A DNA stretch of 30,820 bases from JAUPTX01 sp964550665 (GTDB lineage: Bacteria > Patescibacteriota > Minisyncoccia > Phycocordibacterales > CSBR16-119). Of the stretch, positions 8,059-15,771 are shown one piece after another. The translations under genes and the position numbers were made by a program. The DNA is taken from positions 1 through 30,820 of the forward strand of contig CAZJZW010000004.1 in assembly GCA_964550665.1 (NCBI GenBank). Reading direction: 5' to 3'. The stretch's first letter is position 1; the number at the start of each line of letters is the position of its first letter. The notes beneath the pieces are model-generated. The model saw only the letters and a list, made by a program, of their open reading frames with translations, was not told where the DNA came from and did not search any database.

Positions 8059-8454
8059 TTAAAGATGGAACATCTTTACGAACCTTTTTTCTTCAGATTC
8101 CATTTTACTACTATGTGTGAATCCCTTCAAATGCAACATTCCGTGGATAACTAAAAATCCTAAATAGTTCATGTAAGTTTTATCGAAATTTTTTGCTTCC
8201 AAACGTATTGTTTGTAAATTTAAAATTATCTCACCTGATTTTTTATCGAGAGGGAAGCTTAAGATGTTTTTATGATCTTTATTTCCTTTAAATTGGCGAC
8301 TTAAATCTTCAATGGTTTTTTTAGGCGCGAAGACAATACTTAAATCGTAGTCTTTCCCAAGTATTTCGTTTTTTATACGAACAAAAGGCAAGCTCGGAAG
8401 CTTGCCTTTTGTCATTCGTTTCACTTCTAGGTTTTTTGTTTCGATAATCTCCAT
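8059..8454 (-). CDS. ybeY: endoribonuclease YbeY (rRNA maturation factor)
   Basis: This 131-residue UPF0054 protein has the zinc-binding signature HGMLHLKGFTH near the C-terminus (HxxxHxxxxxH, where the family usually has GxDH). Upstream is the NILSFPL stretch, equivalent to the family's DVLSFP. YbeY matures the 3' end of 16S rRNA and takes part in ribosome quality control. Its place right after the S21 gene (9 nt gap) fits that role. The protein is slightly shorter than usual (about 150). Confidence 0.9.
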   Translation of the reverse strand: MEIIETKNLEVKRMTKGKLPSLPFVRIKNEILGKDYDLSIVFAPKKTIEDLSRQFKGNKDHKNILSFPLDKKSGEIILNLQTIRLEAKNFDKTYMNYLGFLVIHGMLHLKGFTHSSKMESEEKRFVKMFHL

Positions 8455-8463
8455 TATTTATTT

Positions 8464-8700
8464 TTATCGATCCGCCTTAATCTTGCCCATTTTTTGAAGA
8501 TGCTCTCGTTCTACTTGTCTACCGATTCTTTTTAGTGCATTTTTCTTTAGAACGAATGTAGAAGGTTTTCTTTCTGCGTATCGAAGTGATCGAACTTTTC
8601 GTACGAGACCCGAATCTTTTGCCTTACGAGAAAATCGGCGCATTAGACTTGCACTGTTTTCACCACTCTTTTTTGCTACTTGTATTAACGCTTTTGCCAT
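8464..8700 (-). CDS. rpsU: 30S ribosomal protein bS21
   Basis: This 78-residue basic protein matches bS21: the N-terminal part reads KSGENSASLMRRFSRKAKDSG, followed by RYAERKPSTFVLKKNALKR. I choose the ATG at 8700 (MAKALIQV...) over an upstream TTG at 8739, because family similarity begins there and because a promoter (TTGCAT, 17 nt, extended TGTTAATCT) ends 10 nt before it. bS21 sits near the 3' end of 16S rRNA and aids initiation. It heads the operon with ybeY, ftsA and ftsZ. Confidence 0.88.
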   Translation of the reverse strand: MAKALIQVAKKSGENSASLMRRFSRKAKDSGLVRKVRSLRYAERKPSTFVLKKNALKRIGRQVEREHLQKMGKIKADR

Positions 8701-8710
8701 ATGTCGAAAT

Positions 8711-8739
8711 AGATTAACATAGTATTTTTCTGAATGCAA
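8711..8739 (-). promoter_or_regulatory. promoter of rpsU-ybeY-ftsA-ftsZ
   Basis: On the minus strand TTGCAT (8734-8739), a 17-nt spacer and TAATCT (8711-8716) preceded by TGT form an extended -10 promoter. Transcription would begin near 8704, leaving almost no leader before the rpsU ATG at 8700. Confidence 0.55.
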
Positions 8740-8799
8740 GACCCAATGCTCACTTTTTGATGGCAGTCAACTGAGAGTTGTTTTCGTTCGTTAATAGCC

Positions 8800-8831
8800 A
8801 AAAGAAAGAACCTTCGGTTTTAGTCGAAGGT
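8800..8831 (-). terminator. terminator of the 8845-9168 gene
   Basis: A 7-bp stem (ACCTTCG/CGAAGGT, 8810-8831) with an 8-nt loop is followed on the minus strand by TCTTTCTTTT (8800-8809). It lies 14 nt past the stop codon. Confidence 0.75.
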
Positions 8832-8844
8832 CCTTTTCCCTTAT

Positions 8845-9168
8845 TTAGGGCTCATAAATATGTAAACTCACAGGCATTCCCGATCTTGATTGCCTCTCTA
8901 CGCTCTCTAGGCTTTCGCTTGGAACATTTTCCCACGCACCGTTCGATGTGGAGCGCATTTGCCAAGTACCCATTTTTTTATTTTTACGGAATACTTTACC
9001 GACATTAAGAATCTTGTGTTCTTTGTGCGGATCGAAATGAATGTAGATACTTCCTTCGTAGTATATGAATCTTAATTCTTGCAGTCTCAGATAAACTGTA
9101 AGTACTACCAACAATAGTCCGAGCACAGAGAGAATATCTCTCCAATCGCTATTTGTTAAAAGTGCCAT
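8845..9168 (-). CDS. small membrane protein of unknown function, 107 aa
   Basis: I do not recognise this protein. It has one hydrophobic segment near the N-terminus (about residues 11-29, ILSVLGLLLVVLTVYLRL) followed by a soluble domain. That domain has a beta-rich stretch (FIYYEGSIYIHF) and a Ser/Arg/Gln-rich tail. It has its own promoter and terminator, so it is an independent unit between priA and rpsU. Its leader, read on the minus strand, ends in AACCAAAACACC directly before the ATG, matching the A/C-rich leaders of small genes at 21288 and 30376. Confidence 0.75.
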   Translation of the reverse strand: MALLTNSDWRDILSVLGLLLVVLTVYLRLQELRFIYYEGSIYIHFDPHKEHKILNVGKVFRKNKKMGTWQMRSTSNGAWENVPSESLESVERQSRSGMPVSLHIYEP

Positions 9169-9187
9169 GGTGTTTTGGTTTTTTCTT

Positions 9188-9215
9188 ATTTTACACAGGC
9201 AAAGAATATAATCAA
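9188..9215 (-). promoter_or_regulatory. promoter of the 8845-9168 gene
   Basis: Minus-strand TTGATT (9210-9215), a 16-nt spacer and TAAAAT (9188-9193). The predicted start near 9181 leaves a leader of about 12 nt that is A/C-rich and lacks a Shine-Dalgarno sequence. Confidence 0.55.
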
Positions 9216-9216
9216 C

Positions 9217-11124
9217 CTACAAAAGCTGTCCTGGATTTATTTGAATTGACCAGTACGAAGGAAGAGTTTTTAGTTTTCCCAAAAGCTCTTTATCTTGAAC
9301 ACCACCAACCAAAAGGGCATTGTTAGACCATTTTTCTCTTTCGATTTTCAAAATCATCATCACTTTTATAGTATTTGGTCCAATTCGCACGCTATTTATA
9401 ACTGGACTATAATTTTCGTAAGTCTCCTGTAAATATTTTACAACCGCTTCTTTTTCTTTTATGTTGCTTTCGTAACTAACTTTTATAACAGTGTAAAAAG
9501 GTGGATATTTGTATTGTCTTCGACTTTCGACATCATCTTTATAAAACTGAATAAGATTTCTGTTTTGAATATGCTTTAAAATATTTTCATCAGGTTGTCT
9601 TGTTTGAACTAGAAGACTTTTCTTGGTAAATGAATTTAAAAGCACAACAAGATCAATTATTTTTTCGTAAATATTGTAGTGAGGTATATTAAACAAACTA
9701 TCAAACGATACGACGGCGACACTGTCTATTTCTTTTGTTAAATAAAATAAAGCCATTTCAGTACCAACTAGGATTGACCCAGGTGTATTTTCAAAATCTT
9801 TTATAATTTTCTGTGCATTTTTTTCTGTGCTCGCTTCTGTTTTATCTAATATGAAAATTTTCTCTTTTTTCACTATTCTCAAGACTTCTTCATAAACCCT
9901 TTCTGTTCCGATACCGAGTGGTACTAAATTCCAGCTTTCGCAATTCACGCAAGTTCTTTCAGCGCTGTAAACTTTCTTGCTTTTGATTGTTTTAAAATAC
10001 CGAAGATTCCTCTGCCGGTCTTCAAAAAGGATGAGAGGTTCACCATCCTCGGTTACAGTTGTCCCACAATCATTGCAAACGGTCGTTGTGGCATAACCCT
10101 TTCGGAGGGTAAATAAAAACATATGACCACCGTGCTCTATAGTCTCTCTTATTTTCAAGAAAACTTTTTTGGATAGTATTTGAAAATCTTTATTTTTTTG
10201 ATTTCGCATATCGATAACTTCTTCCTCTTCTTTTTCTGGAAGCCTGAAATTTAGCGGACGGAATTCTGCTAGCTCGCCGTTTTTCACACGCCAAATAGTT
10301 TCAGTTCTAAGTATTGAATCAGCGAAAATTATTTTTATATTTTGTTTATAGGAAAGAGTCTCAGCGAAAATTCTGCCATCAATGTATGGTTTTTGTGCAG
10401 ATACATATGAAGCAGAACTTTCACGTTCCATGATAAGAGTTCCAAAATCGTTTCTTGGTAAAAAGAAAAAACTCGGAGTGCTAAATATAACTATTGGATG
10501 TTTTTCTCCGACGATAGCGTTATATTTTTTTATAAATTCTTTTTTCGAAAGCCCGGCATGAAGGAAAAAAGAATAATCCTCTATACCTTTTTCTAAATTA
10601 TCGTAAAAATATTTTGCTTCGCTAATCGTAGGGAAGCAAAGATAGACAGATTCTTTTTTTGCGAACGATTCTCGAATGTATGTTTTGTAAATTACGAGAC
10701 GATCTTCTGTCGGTGCTTGGAAGGCATATTTTTCTCGAGCTAAAGCACTTCGTTTATGATCATCGATTTTTTCTTTTGTGATTGATTCGTAATTTGTAAA
10801 AAGCACCGCGGGGATAAGAGTATTTAAAATTTGGCCAGTGCTCGCCACAAAATAATCTTTCGTATATGCACACGATTCAAGGAAAGATTTTAGGAAAATA
10901 GAAGAACCTTTTACTTTTGTTATTTTCTTGAAATTAAAATCAGCATCTTTAATATCTCCTTTTTGAAGGCTTACGTCTTCGATATCGATCACAATCCCTT
11001 CGACATCTTTATTTCTGACAGGCGCCGATACTATATCACCCAACATAACGTCCTTACCTGAAAAATAGGTTAGCGTTTCTATCTGCAAAGTCTTTAAAAA
11101 TGGGATAATAGTAACGAGTTTCAT
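9217..11124 (-). CDS. priA: PriA-like primosomal protein N', helicase motifs degenerate
   Basis: This 635-residue protein has the PriA layout: an N-terminal DNA-binding domain (GDIVSAPVRNKDVEGIVID), a RecA-like pair of lobes, an inserted zinc region and a C-terminal domain (YKYPPFYTVIKVSYE). The ATPase hallmarks are gone: no GxGKT Walker A around residues 139-160, and where the DEEH box should be it has MERESSAS (232-239). The distal QVAGRAGR motif is not recognisable. Only two of the usual four Cys pairs remain (C350/C353 and C392/C395). It could still bind forks and recruit partners, but ATP-driven unwinding looks lost. The start follows an extended -10 element by 6 nt, so the mRNA is probably leaderless. 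Family assignment is firm; loss of activity is inferred from motifs. Confidence 0.85.
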   Translation of the reverse strand: MKLVTIIPFLKTLQIETLTYFSGKDVMLGDIVSAPVRNKDVEGIVIDIEDVSLQKGDIKDADFNFKKITKVKGSSIFLKSFLESCAYTKDYFVASTGQILNTLIPAVLFTNYESITKEKIDDHKRSALAREKYAFQAPTEDRLVIYKTYIRESFAKKESVYLCFPTISEAKYFYDNLEKGIEDYSFFLHAGLSKKEFIKKYNAIVGEKHPIVIFSTPSFFFLPRNDFGTLIMERESSASYVSAQKPYIDGRIFAETLSYKQNIKIIFADSILRTETIWRVKNGELAEFRPLNFRLPEKEEEEVIDMRNQKNKDFQILSKKVFLKIRETIEHGGHMFLFTLRKGYATTTVCNDCGTTVTEDGEPLILFEDRQRNLRYFKTIKSKKVYSAERTCVNCESWNLVPLGIGTERVYEEVLRIVKKEKIFILDKTEASTEKNAQKIIKDFENTPGSILVGTEMALFYLTKEIDSVAVVSFDSLFNIPHYNIYEKIIDLVVLLNSFTKKSLLVQTRQPDENILKHIQNRNLIQFYKDDVESRRQYKYPPFYTVIKVSYESNIKEKEAVVKYLQETYENYSPVINSVRIGPNTIKVMMILKIEREKWSNNALLVGGVQDKELLGKLKTLPSYWSIQINPGQLL

Positions 11125-11130
11125 ACCGTT

Positions 11131-11139
11131 ATCTTAACA
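11131..11139 (-). promoter_or_regulatory. extended -10 of priA
   Basis: Minus-strand TGTTAAGAT ends 6 nt before the priA ATG, which places the predicted transcription start on the start codon itself. The same element, TGTTAAGAT, precedes infA. Confidence 0.6.
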
Positions 11140-11172
11140 TTAAAGGCATTCTTTTATATAGATTGACATATG

Positions 11173-11181
11173 TGGTAAAAT
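11173..11181 (+). promoter_or_regulatory. extended -10 of the M23 peptidase gene
   Basis: TGGTAAAAT ends 7 nt before the ATG at 11189, predicting a leaderless transcript. A perfect TTGACA at 11163-11168 is only 7 nt upstream of the hexamer and cannot serve as its -35. Confidence 0.55.
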
Positions 11182-11188
11182 TTATTTA

Positions 11189-11932
11189 ATGAAATATTTA
11201 CCAGCCATATTAGATATGGTTAAACAACGGCCCGGGACCGACGGTGGAAAAGATCGACACTTAGTTCCGAACGAAGAATATAATGAATTTTGGGAGGCGT
11301 TCTACGAGACTTTAAGAACGCATTTTAATTTTCATGAACCAGTCTTTAATTTTGCTGATAAGATAAATCCGTATTTTGGATATTTTGGTTTTAGATTTCA
11401 CCCGACAAAACATGAACCAAAATATTTTCATCTAGGAATAGATATCACCGACAAATCAAAAACTCCTATCAAGCCAATACTTGATGGAGTTCTTGAGTAC
11501 TCTGGATTTGGAATAGTGAATGGTAATTATGTGTTCTTGTCTCACCCAGAGATTGTTACGGAGGACGGATTCAAACTCTATTCTTTGTACATGCATTTAA
11601 AAAATGCGCAGGTAAAATTTTCTTCATATCAAAAAATGTTACGACAGGTAAGTTTTAACCACTATCCAAATATTGAAGTGAAAAAAGAAACTGTAATCGG
11701 TGGAATGGGAAGCTCAGGGAACTCAGAAGGTATACATGTTCATCTTCATTTGCAACTTGAGTTTAGAGACGAAAAGGGGAATATCATCGTTATCGATCCG
11801 TCAAAAGTTTTAGGCGTTCATTCTAAAGTAAATCTAAGTGAACCTTTAAAAAATAAAGAAGAGTTTAAAATTTTTTTAGAAGAACACAAGAATGATGTTA
11901 AGATTTATAAGCTAGAAAAATTCATTGAATAA
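11189..11932 (+). CDS. M23-family metallopeptidase (LytM-like), no signal peptide
   Basis: This 247-residue protein has the zinc site of peptidoglycan endopeptidases of family M23: H81-x3-D85 in YFHLGID, a YMHL segment at 134-137 and HVH at 183-185. The GxGxSGNS-type region (GGMGSSGNSEG) precedes the last motif as usual. The N-terminus (MKYLPAILDMVKQRP) is not a convincing signal peptide and there is no membrane segment, although the substrate of such enzymes is the cell wall. It might leave by a non-Sec route, act at lysis, or cut another substrate. It stands alone between priA (divergent) and an unknown convergent gene. Confidence 0.85.
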   Translation: MKYLPAILDMVKQRPGTDGGKDRHLVPNEEYNEFWEAFYETLRTHFNFHEPVFNFADKINPYFGYFGFRFHPTKHEPKYFHLGIDITDKSKTPIKPILDGVLEYSGFGIVNGNYVFLSHPEIVTEDGFKLYSLYMHLKNAQVKFSSYQKMLRQVSFNHYPNIEVKKETVIGGMGSSGNSEGIHVHLHLQLEFRDEKGNIIVIDPSKVLGVHSKVNLSEPLKNKEEFKIFLEEHKNDVKIYKLEKFIE

Positions 11933-11961
11933 AAAAAAGTACGCCCAGATTATGGGCGTAC
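11929..11961 (-). terminator. terminator of the 11950-12264 gene
   Basis: A perfect 9-bp stem (GTACGCCCA/TGGGCGTAC, 11939-11961) with loop GATTA is followed on the minus strand by eight T. The stem overlaps the last codons of the gene it ends. On the plus strand it follows the M23 stop but lacks a good T run. Confidence 0.85.
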
Positions 11962-12264
11962 GTAGATAGCTATCGTGTCTTCGAATATCTTCTCAGAAAT
12001 ATTTCGAATGAGGACCCGTGTATGAAAGTGGAAGATGTGTTTTTTGAGGAGCAATACGGACACCTCGCTGCCAATGTAGTTACTACCGTATTTTTCTCTG
12101 CTCTTTGTCCGATCATTTCCCTTGAGACTGATCACGAACTTTCTAGCTCCTTTGTGTAAGAGGATTGCTTCTTCGTCTGGACTAAGTCGACCAAATTCCA
12201 GTACTGAACCCTCGATAACGTGCTCAATATATGCTTTGTTTGAAAGAGCTTCGTTTGGCTCCAT
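11950..12264 (-). CDS. hypothetical protein, 104 aa
   Basis: I do not recognise this protein. It is soluble, with an acidic helical N-terminal half (MEPNEALSNKAYIEHVIEG, SPDEEAILLH) and a basic, beta-rich second half (KFVISLKGNDRTKSREKYG, EVSVLLLKKHIFHFHTRVLIRN). There are no cysteines and no membrane segment. It is a single-gene unit, convergent with the M23 peptidase and divergent from mreB. The leader contains AAGG 7 nt before the ATG, one of few SD-like sequences here. Confidence 0.65.
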   Translation of the reverse strand: MEPNEALSNKAYIEHVIEGSVLEFGRLSPDEEAILLHKGARKFVISLKGNDRTKSREKYGSNYIGSEVSVLLLKKHIFHFHTRVLIRNISEKIFEDTIAIYVRP

Positions 12265-12327
12265 GTTTTACCTTGTTTTATCTTAAAAATACCACAAAAA
12301 AGTCATTTTACCTAGTTATTTTAAGTA

Positions 12328-12336
12328 TGCTATAAT
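12328..12336 (+). promoter_or_regulatory. extended -10 of mreB
   Basis: TGCTATAAT, a perfect extended -10 element, ends 11 nt before the mreB ATG. The predicted leader is about 5 nt. Confidence 0.65.
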
Positions 12337-12347
12337 CCCTCTACGTT

Positions 12348-13361
12348 ATGGGATTTTTTAACAAAAAACTCGGGATAGACCTCGGAACTGCAAACACGCT
12401 TGTTTTTGTACCCGGGAAGGGAATCGTCTTAAACGAACCAGCGGTTGTGGCTGTGTCTGAACAAGACAATAAAATTTTAGCTATTGGTCTTGAAGCAAAG
12501 CAAATGATTGGCCGTACACCAGAAAATATTATCGCGTATCGTCCGATGAAAGATGGAGTGATTGCAGACTATAGAGTAACCGAAGCGATGCTTCGTTATT
12601 TTATGAACAAAGCGCTTGGGTCGTTTAGTTTAATTAAACCAGAAGTCATGATCTCAGTTCCTGCGGGAGTGACATCAACAGAGCGTCGCGCAGTGGTTGA
12701 AGCGGCGATCAAAGCTGGAGCGAAAAATGCATATGTTGTTAAAGAGCCGATTCTCGCGGCTATCGGCGCAGGTATTCCTATTCATGAATCAAAAGGGCAC
12801 ATGGTTGTGGATATCGGTGGAGGAACGACAGACGTGGCAGTGATTTCTCTTGGAGGTATTGTGGCGGCAAACTCAGTAAAATGTGCAGGAAATAAAATAG
12901 ATCATGCAATTGCCGACTATATTAAAAAAACATTTAATTTGGCTATTGGTGATAGAACTGCTGAACAAGTAAAAATAAAAATTGGTTCAGCTATTACCAT
13001 GGAAGAGCCTTTAGTTGCCACGATTAAAGGTCGTGATTTCGTCCAAGGTCTTCCACGAACAGCTCGTATCACGACAAACGAAATCGTTCAAGCTATAGAT
13101 AAAGAACTTAAACTTATTATAAAAGCGATAAAAGATGTTCTTCAAGAAACTCCTCCAGAACTAGCTTCAGATATTATTGATCAAGGTATAATCATGACAG
13201 GAGGATCTTCAATGCTTCGAAATTTACCTGAACTTGTATATCGACGAACAGGGGTTAAAGCTCGTCTTGCAGATGATCCACTATTTTGTGTGGTTAAGGG
13301 AACAGGTATTGCTCTCGAGCACCTAGATAAATACAAACGTACTATTATCGCTAAGCGTTAA
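12348..13361 (+). CDS. mreB: rod shape-determining protein MreB
   Basis: This 337-residue actin homologue organises lateral cell-wall synthesis. The phosphate 1 motif GIDLGTANTL is at 9-18, phosphate 2 is VVDIGGGTTDVAV, and the adenosine motif IMTGGSSMLRNLPEL lies near the C-terminus. The length is normal. The N-terminal MGFFNKK could insert into the membrane, as in other MreB proteins. It heads a run with holB (3 nt gap), frr and rseP. mreC, mreD and pbp2, which often follow, are absent here. Confidence 0.96.
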   Translation: MGFFNKKLGIDLGTANTLVFVPGKGIVLNEPAVVAVSEQDNKILAIGLEAKQMIGRTPENIIAYRPMKDGVIADYRVTEAMLRYFMNKALGSFSLIKPEVMISVPAGVTSTERRAVVEAAIKAGAKNAYVVKEPILAAIGAGIPIHESKGHMVVDIGGGTTDVAVISLGGIVAANSVKCAGNKIDHAIADYIKKTFNLAIGDRTAEQVKIKIGSAITMEEPLVATIKGRDFVQGLPRTARITTNEIVQAIDKELKLIIKAIKDVLQETPPELASDIIDQGIIMTGGSSMLRNLPELVYRRTGVKARLADDPLFCVVKGTGIALEHLDKYKRTIIAKR

Positions 13362-13364
13362 CAC

Positions 13365-14036
13365 ATGGTTATTTTAGAAAAAGAAAATCTTCATCATGCG
13401 TATCTTTTACCATCTGATACGAGTATTTTGCCGAGCCTTCTAAAGTCTTTAGAAGAGATTGGATTTAAGACATCTGGTAACCCTGACGTTTTTATAAAAG
13501 AAGTAGAAACTTTTACGATAGACGATGCAAGAGAAATAAAAAGTTTCCAAGGAGAGCGAGCAGTAGCAGGGGATAAAAAGGCAATAGTTATATCTTGTGA
13601 ATATTTATCACATCAGTCGCAACACGCCTTACTTAAAGTTTTCGAAGAGCCAGCACCCGGCGTTCATTTTTTCTTAATTACGCCAGTGGTTTCTGTTTTA
13701 CTTCCAACACTTAAATCAAGGCTTTTTATTTTAGATAGAGAAGAGGGTGACGAGAACGAAGAGCTTTCAAAAAGAGCGGAGAAATTTTTGAAAGCTGAAA
13801 AAGAAGATAGGATTTCTATGGTTTCTAAAATAATTAAAGAGTTTGATAAGGAGGAAACAAGTACACCGCTGAAAGTTTATGTAGTTTCTTTCCTTAACGA
13901 AATAGAAGTACAAGTTTCAAAGATAGAAGATAAAAAAAGGTTTGACCTTGAGGCTCTTTGGAAAGTGAAAGACTATATTCATGACCAAGGTTCTTCTGTA
14001 AAAAATTTACTTGAAACACTGGCATTGGTTTTTTAA
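13365..14036 (+). CDS. holB: DNA polymerase III delta' subunit-like protein
   Basis: This 223-residue protein matches the AAA+ part of clamp-loader subunits. HAYLL at the N-terminus is followed by SHQSQHALLKVFEEPAPGVHFFLIT and LLPTLKSRLFIL, the sensor 1 and SRC-like regions of delta'. The P-loop and zinc module are missing, and the gene is shorter than a typical holB (about 330). As delta' normally does not hydrolyse ATP, it can still act as the rigid stator of the clamp loader. It starts 3 nt after mreB, so expression is probably coupled. A stand-alone delta'-like regulator is a less likely alternative. Confidence 0.82.
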   Translation: MVILEKENLHHAYLLPSDTSILPSLLKSLEEIGFKTSGNPDVFIKEVETFTIDDAREIKSFQGERAVAGDKKAIVISCEYLSHQSQHALLKVFEEPAPGVHFFLITPVVSVLLPTLKSRLFILDREEGDENEELSKRAEKFLKAEKEDRISMVSKIIKEFDKEETSTPLKVYVVSFLNEIEVQVSKIEDKKRFDLEALWKVKDYIHDQGSSVKNLLETLALVF

Positions 14037-14041
14037 TTAAG

Positions 14042-14047
14042 TATAAT
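14042..14047 (+). promoter_or_regulatory. -10 box in front of frr
   Basis: A perfect TATAAT ends 6 nt before the frr ATG, the spacing expected if transcription starts at the A of the start codon. It lies just after the holB stop and would let frr-rseP be expressed independently of mreB. Confidence 0.55.
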
Positions 14048-14053
14048 AAGTCT

Positions 14054-14608
14054 ATGGTATACAATTCAACACAACTAAAAGAGGCTCTCGGAAAAGTCTC
14101 CGAATGGCTTAGAAGGGAATATTCTTCACTTCATACAGGTCAAGCAAATCCATCGGTTCTTGATGGTCTTACGGTGAATTCATATGGAACACGTCAGCCA
14201 ATTAAAAATGTGGCCTCTATTTCTATAGAAGATCCAAAAACTCTTCGAGTTGTTCCTTGGGACAAGAGTCAATTAAAAGAAGTTGAAAACTCTATTATCA
14301 CTTCTGATATCGGTCTTTCTGTGGCGACTGACGACGCAGGCTTGCGTGTTATTTTCCCTCAGCTTACTGGTGAGACAAGAGAAAAACTTGTGAAAGTTCT
14401 AAAAGGGAAACTCGAAGATGCTCGAGTTTCTGTTCGAAAGGAAAGAGAGGTTGCGATGAAGGATGTTGATGCTAAAAAAGAAGAAAGAGGAATGTCAGAA
14501 GATGATATAAAGTTTGCAAAAACAGAGGTTCAGCGATTAATCGACGAAGCTAACCAAGGTCTGGAAGAAGTTTTCAGTCAGAAAGAAGCTATCGTCCTAG
14601 GTAAATAA
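14054..14608 (+). CDS. frr: ribosome recycling factor
   Basis: This 184-residue protein has the normal RRF length. The signature LRREYSSLHTGQANPSVLDGL appears near residue 18, the domain II region around VASISIEDPKTLRVVPWD follows, and the long C-terminal helices contain LTGETREKLVKVLK and RVSVRKEREVAMKD. With EF-G it splits post-termination ribosomes. It overlaps rseP by one base (TAATG). Confidence 0.96.
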   Translation: MVYNSTQLKEALGKVSEWLRREYSSLHTGQANPSVLDGLTVNSYGTRQPIKNVASISIEDPKTLRVVPWDKSQLKEVENSIITSDIGLSVATDDAGLRVIFPQLTGETREKLVKVLKGKLEDARVSVRKEREVAMKDVDAKKEERGMSEDDIKFAKTEVQRLIDEANQGLEEVFSQKEAIVLGK

Positions 14609-15696
14609 TGTCTATTGTAATTTTTATTTTAATACTCGCAGTGCTTATCATCGTTCACGAATACGGTCATTTTCTTATAGCAAAAAAGCATGGAGTGCGA
14701 GTTGATGAATTTGGGCTGGGGTATCCTCCACGTGCAAAAGTTCTTTTTAAAAGAAGAGGAACACTTTTTACTTTAAACTGGATTCCTTTTGGAGGATTCG
14801 TAAAGATTTTCGGTGAAGATCCAAATGATGAATCTTTAAATGGTGAAAATAAAAGTCAGGCTCTAACAAGTAAATCAAGATTTGCACAAGCTTCTGTAAT
14901 GTTCGCAGGACCTTTCTTTAATTTTCTTTTTGCATGGCTCATCGTTCTTATTGTTTTGTTTGTTGGACTTCCTTCTGCGGTTGATTCTAAAAATGAAAAA
15001 TATATTTCTGACCCTAAAATAATTATCACAGAAGTCATAGATGAATCCCCTGCCTTTTTTTCTGAAATTTTAGTCGGAGACACTATAGAAAGTGTAGAAT
15101 TCGAAGGCGTAAGTTACAACTCAATACAAGATGTCGATTTTTCTGCATCTAAAAGTAAAGAAAAAATTCTAAATTTAACAATAGTTCGAGACGGAGAAAC
15201 TCTAGAGAAAGAAATTACCATTGGGGAATTTATGGTCAGTGGTAAACCAGGTATCGGTGTCGGACTTCAAAGCGTTGGTATTTACAAACCAACATTTTTC
15301 AAAGCAATCACAGAAAGTTTTAAAGTAACAGGTGAGATGATTTATCAAATCACCTTCGGACTCGGCTCTCTTGTTATCGATGCGTTTCGTGGACAAGCCG
15401 ACATATCAAATCTAACAGGACCAGTAGGTATAGTTTCTTTAGTGGGGGATGCGAGCAATTTAGGTATCGTCTATCTTCTGATGTTTGTGGCTTTGATCTC
15501 TGTAAACTTGGGAGTGATTAACTTGTTGCCTTTTCCAGCCTTAGACGGTGGTAGAATTCTATTTTTGGTAATAGAAAAAATTAAAGGAGGGCCGATTTCT
15601 CCTAAAGTTGCCAACACTCTAAACTCAGTTGGATTCCTCATCTTGATTGGCTTGATGCTATTCATCACTTTCCGGGATATTGTGAAGCTTTTCTAG
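14608..15696 (+). CDS. rseP: RIP zinc metalloprotease, RseP/site-2 protease family
   Basis: This 362-residue intramembrane protease has HEYGH at residues 17-21 in the first membrane helix and the LDG motif (NLLPFPALDGGRI) in a late helix. A PDZ-like domain in between is marked by ITEVIDESPAFFSEILVGD. About four membrane segments are seen (1-15, 95-120, and two near 285-360). Such enzymes cut membrane-embedded regulators such as anti-sigma factors or clear signal peptides. The start overlaps the frr stop, and no terminator is seen after it. Confidence 0.93.
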   Translation: MSIVIFILILAVLIIVHEYGHFLIAKKHGVRVDEFGLGYPPRAKVLFKRRGTLFTLNWIPFGGFVKIFGEDPNDESLNGENKSQALTSKSRFAQASVMFAGPFFNFLFAWLIVLIVLFVGLPSAVDSKNEKYISDPKIIITEVIDESPAFFSEILVGDTIESVEFEGVSYNSIQDVDFSASKSKEKILNLTIVRDGETLEKEITIGEFMVSGKPGIGVGLQSVGIYKPTFFKAITESFKVTGEMIYQITFGLGSLVIDAFRGQADISNLTGPVGIVSLVGDASNLGIVYLLMFVALISVNLGVINLLPFPALDGGRILFLVIEKIKGGPISPKVANTLNSVGFLILIGLMLFITFRDIVKLF

Positions 15697-15711
15697 GTCT
15701 CCCTAAAACAT

Positions 15712-15740
15712 TTGACATAAAATTGTATTGATGATAGAAT
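15712..15740 (+). promoter_or_regulatory. promoter of the sigma4/HARE-HTH gene
   Basis: A perfect TTGACA (15712-15717), a 17-nt spacer and TAGAAT (15735-15740) form one of the best matches to a housekeeping promoter in the window. Start near 15747 leaves a 25-nt leader without a Shine-Dalgarno sequence. Confidence 0.75.
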
Positions 15741-15771
15741 AATTTCACTTTATAGTAAAAGTTAATTAATT

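Noticed and set aside
11163..11168. TTGACA as -35 for the M23 gene
   Set aside because: It is only 7 nt from the TAAAAT hexamer, and a 17-nt spacing would put the -10 over the start codon.
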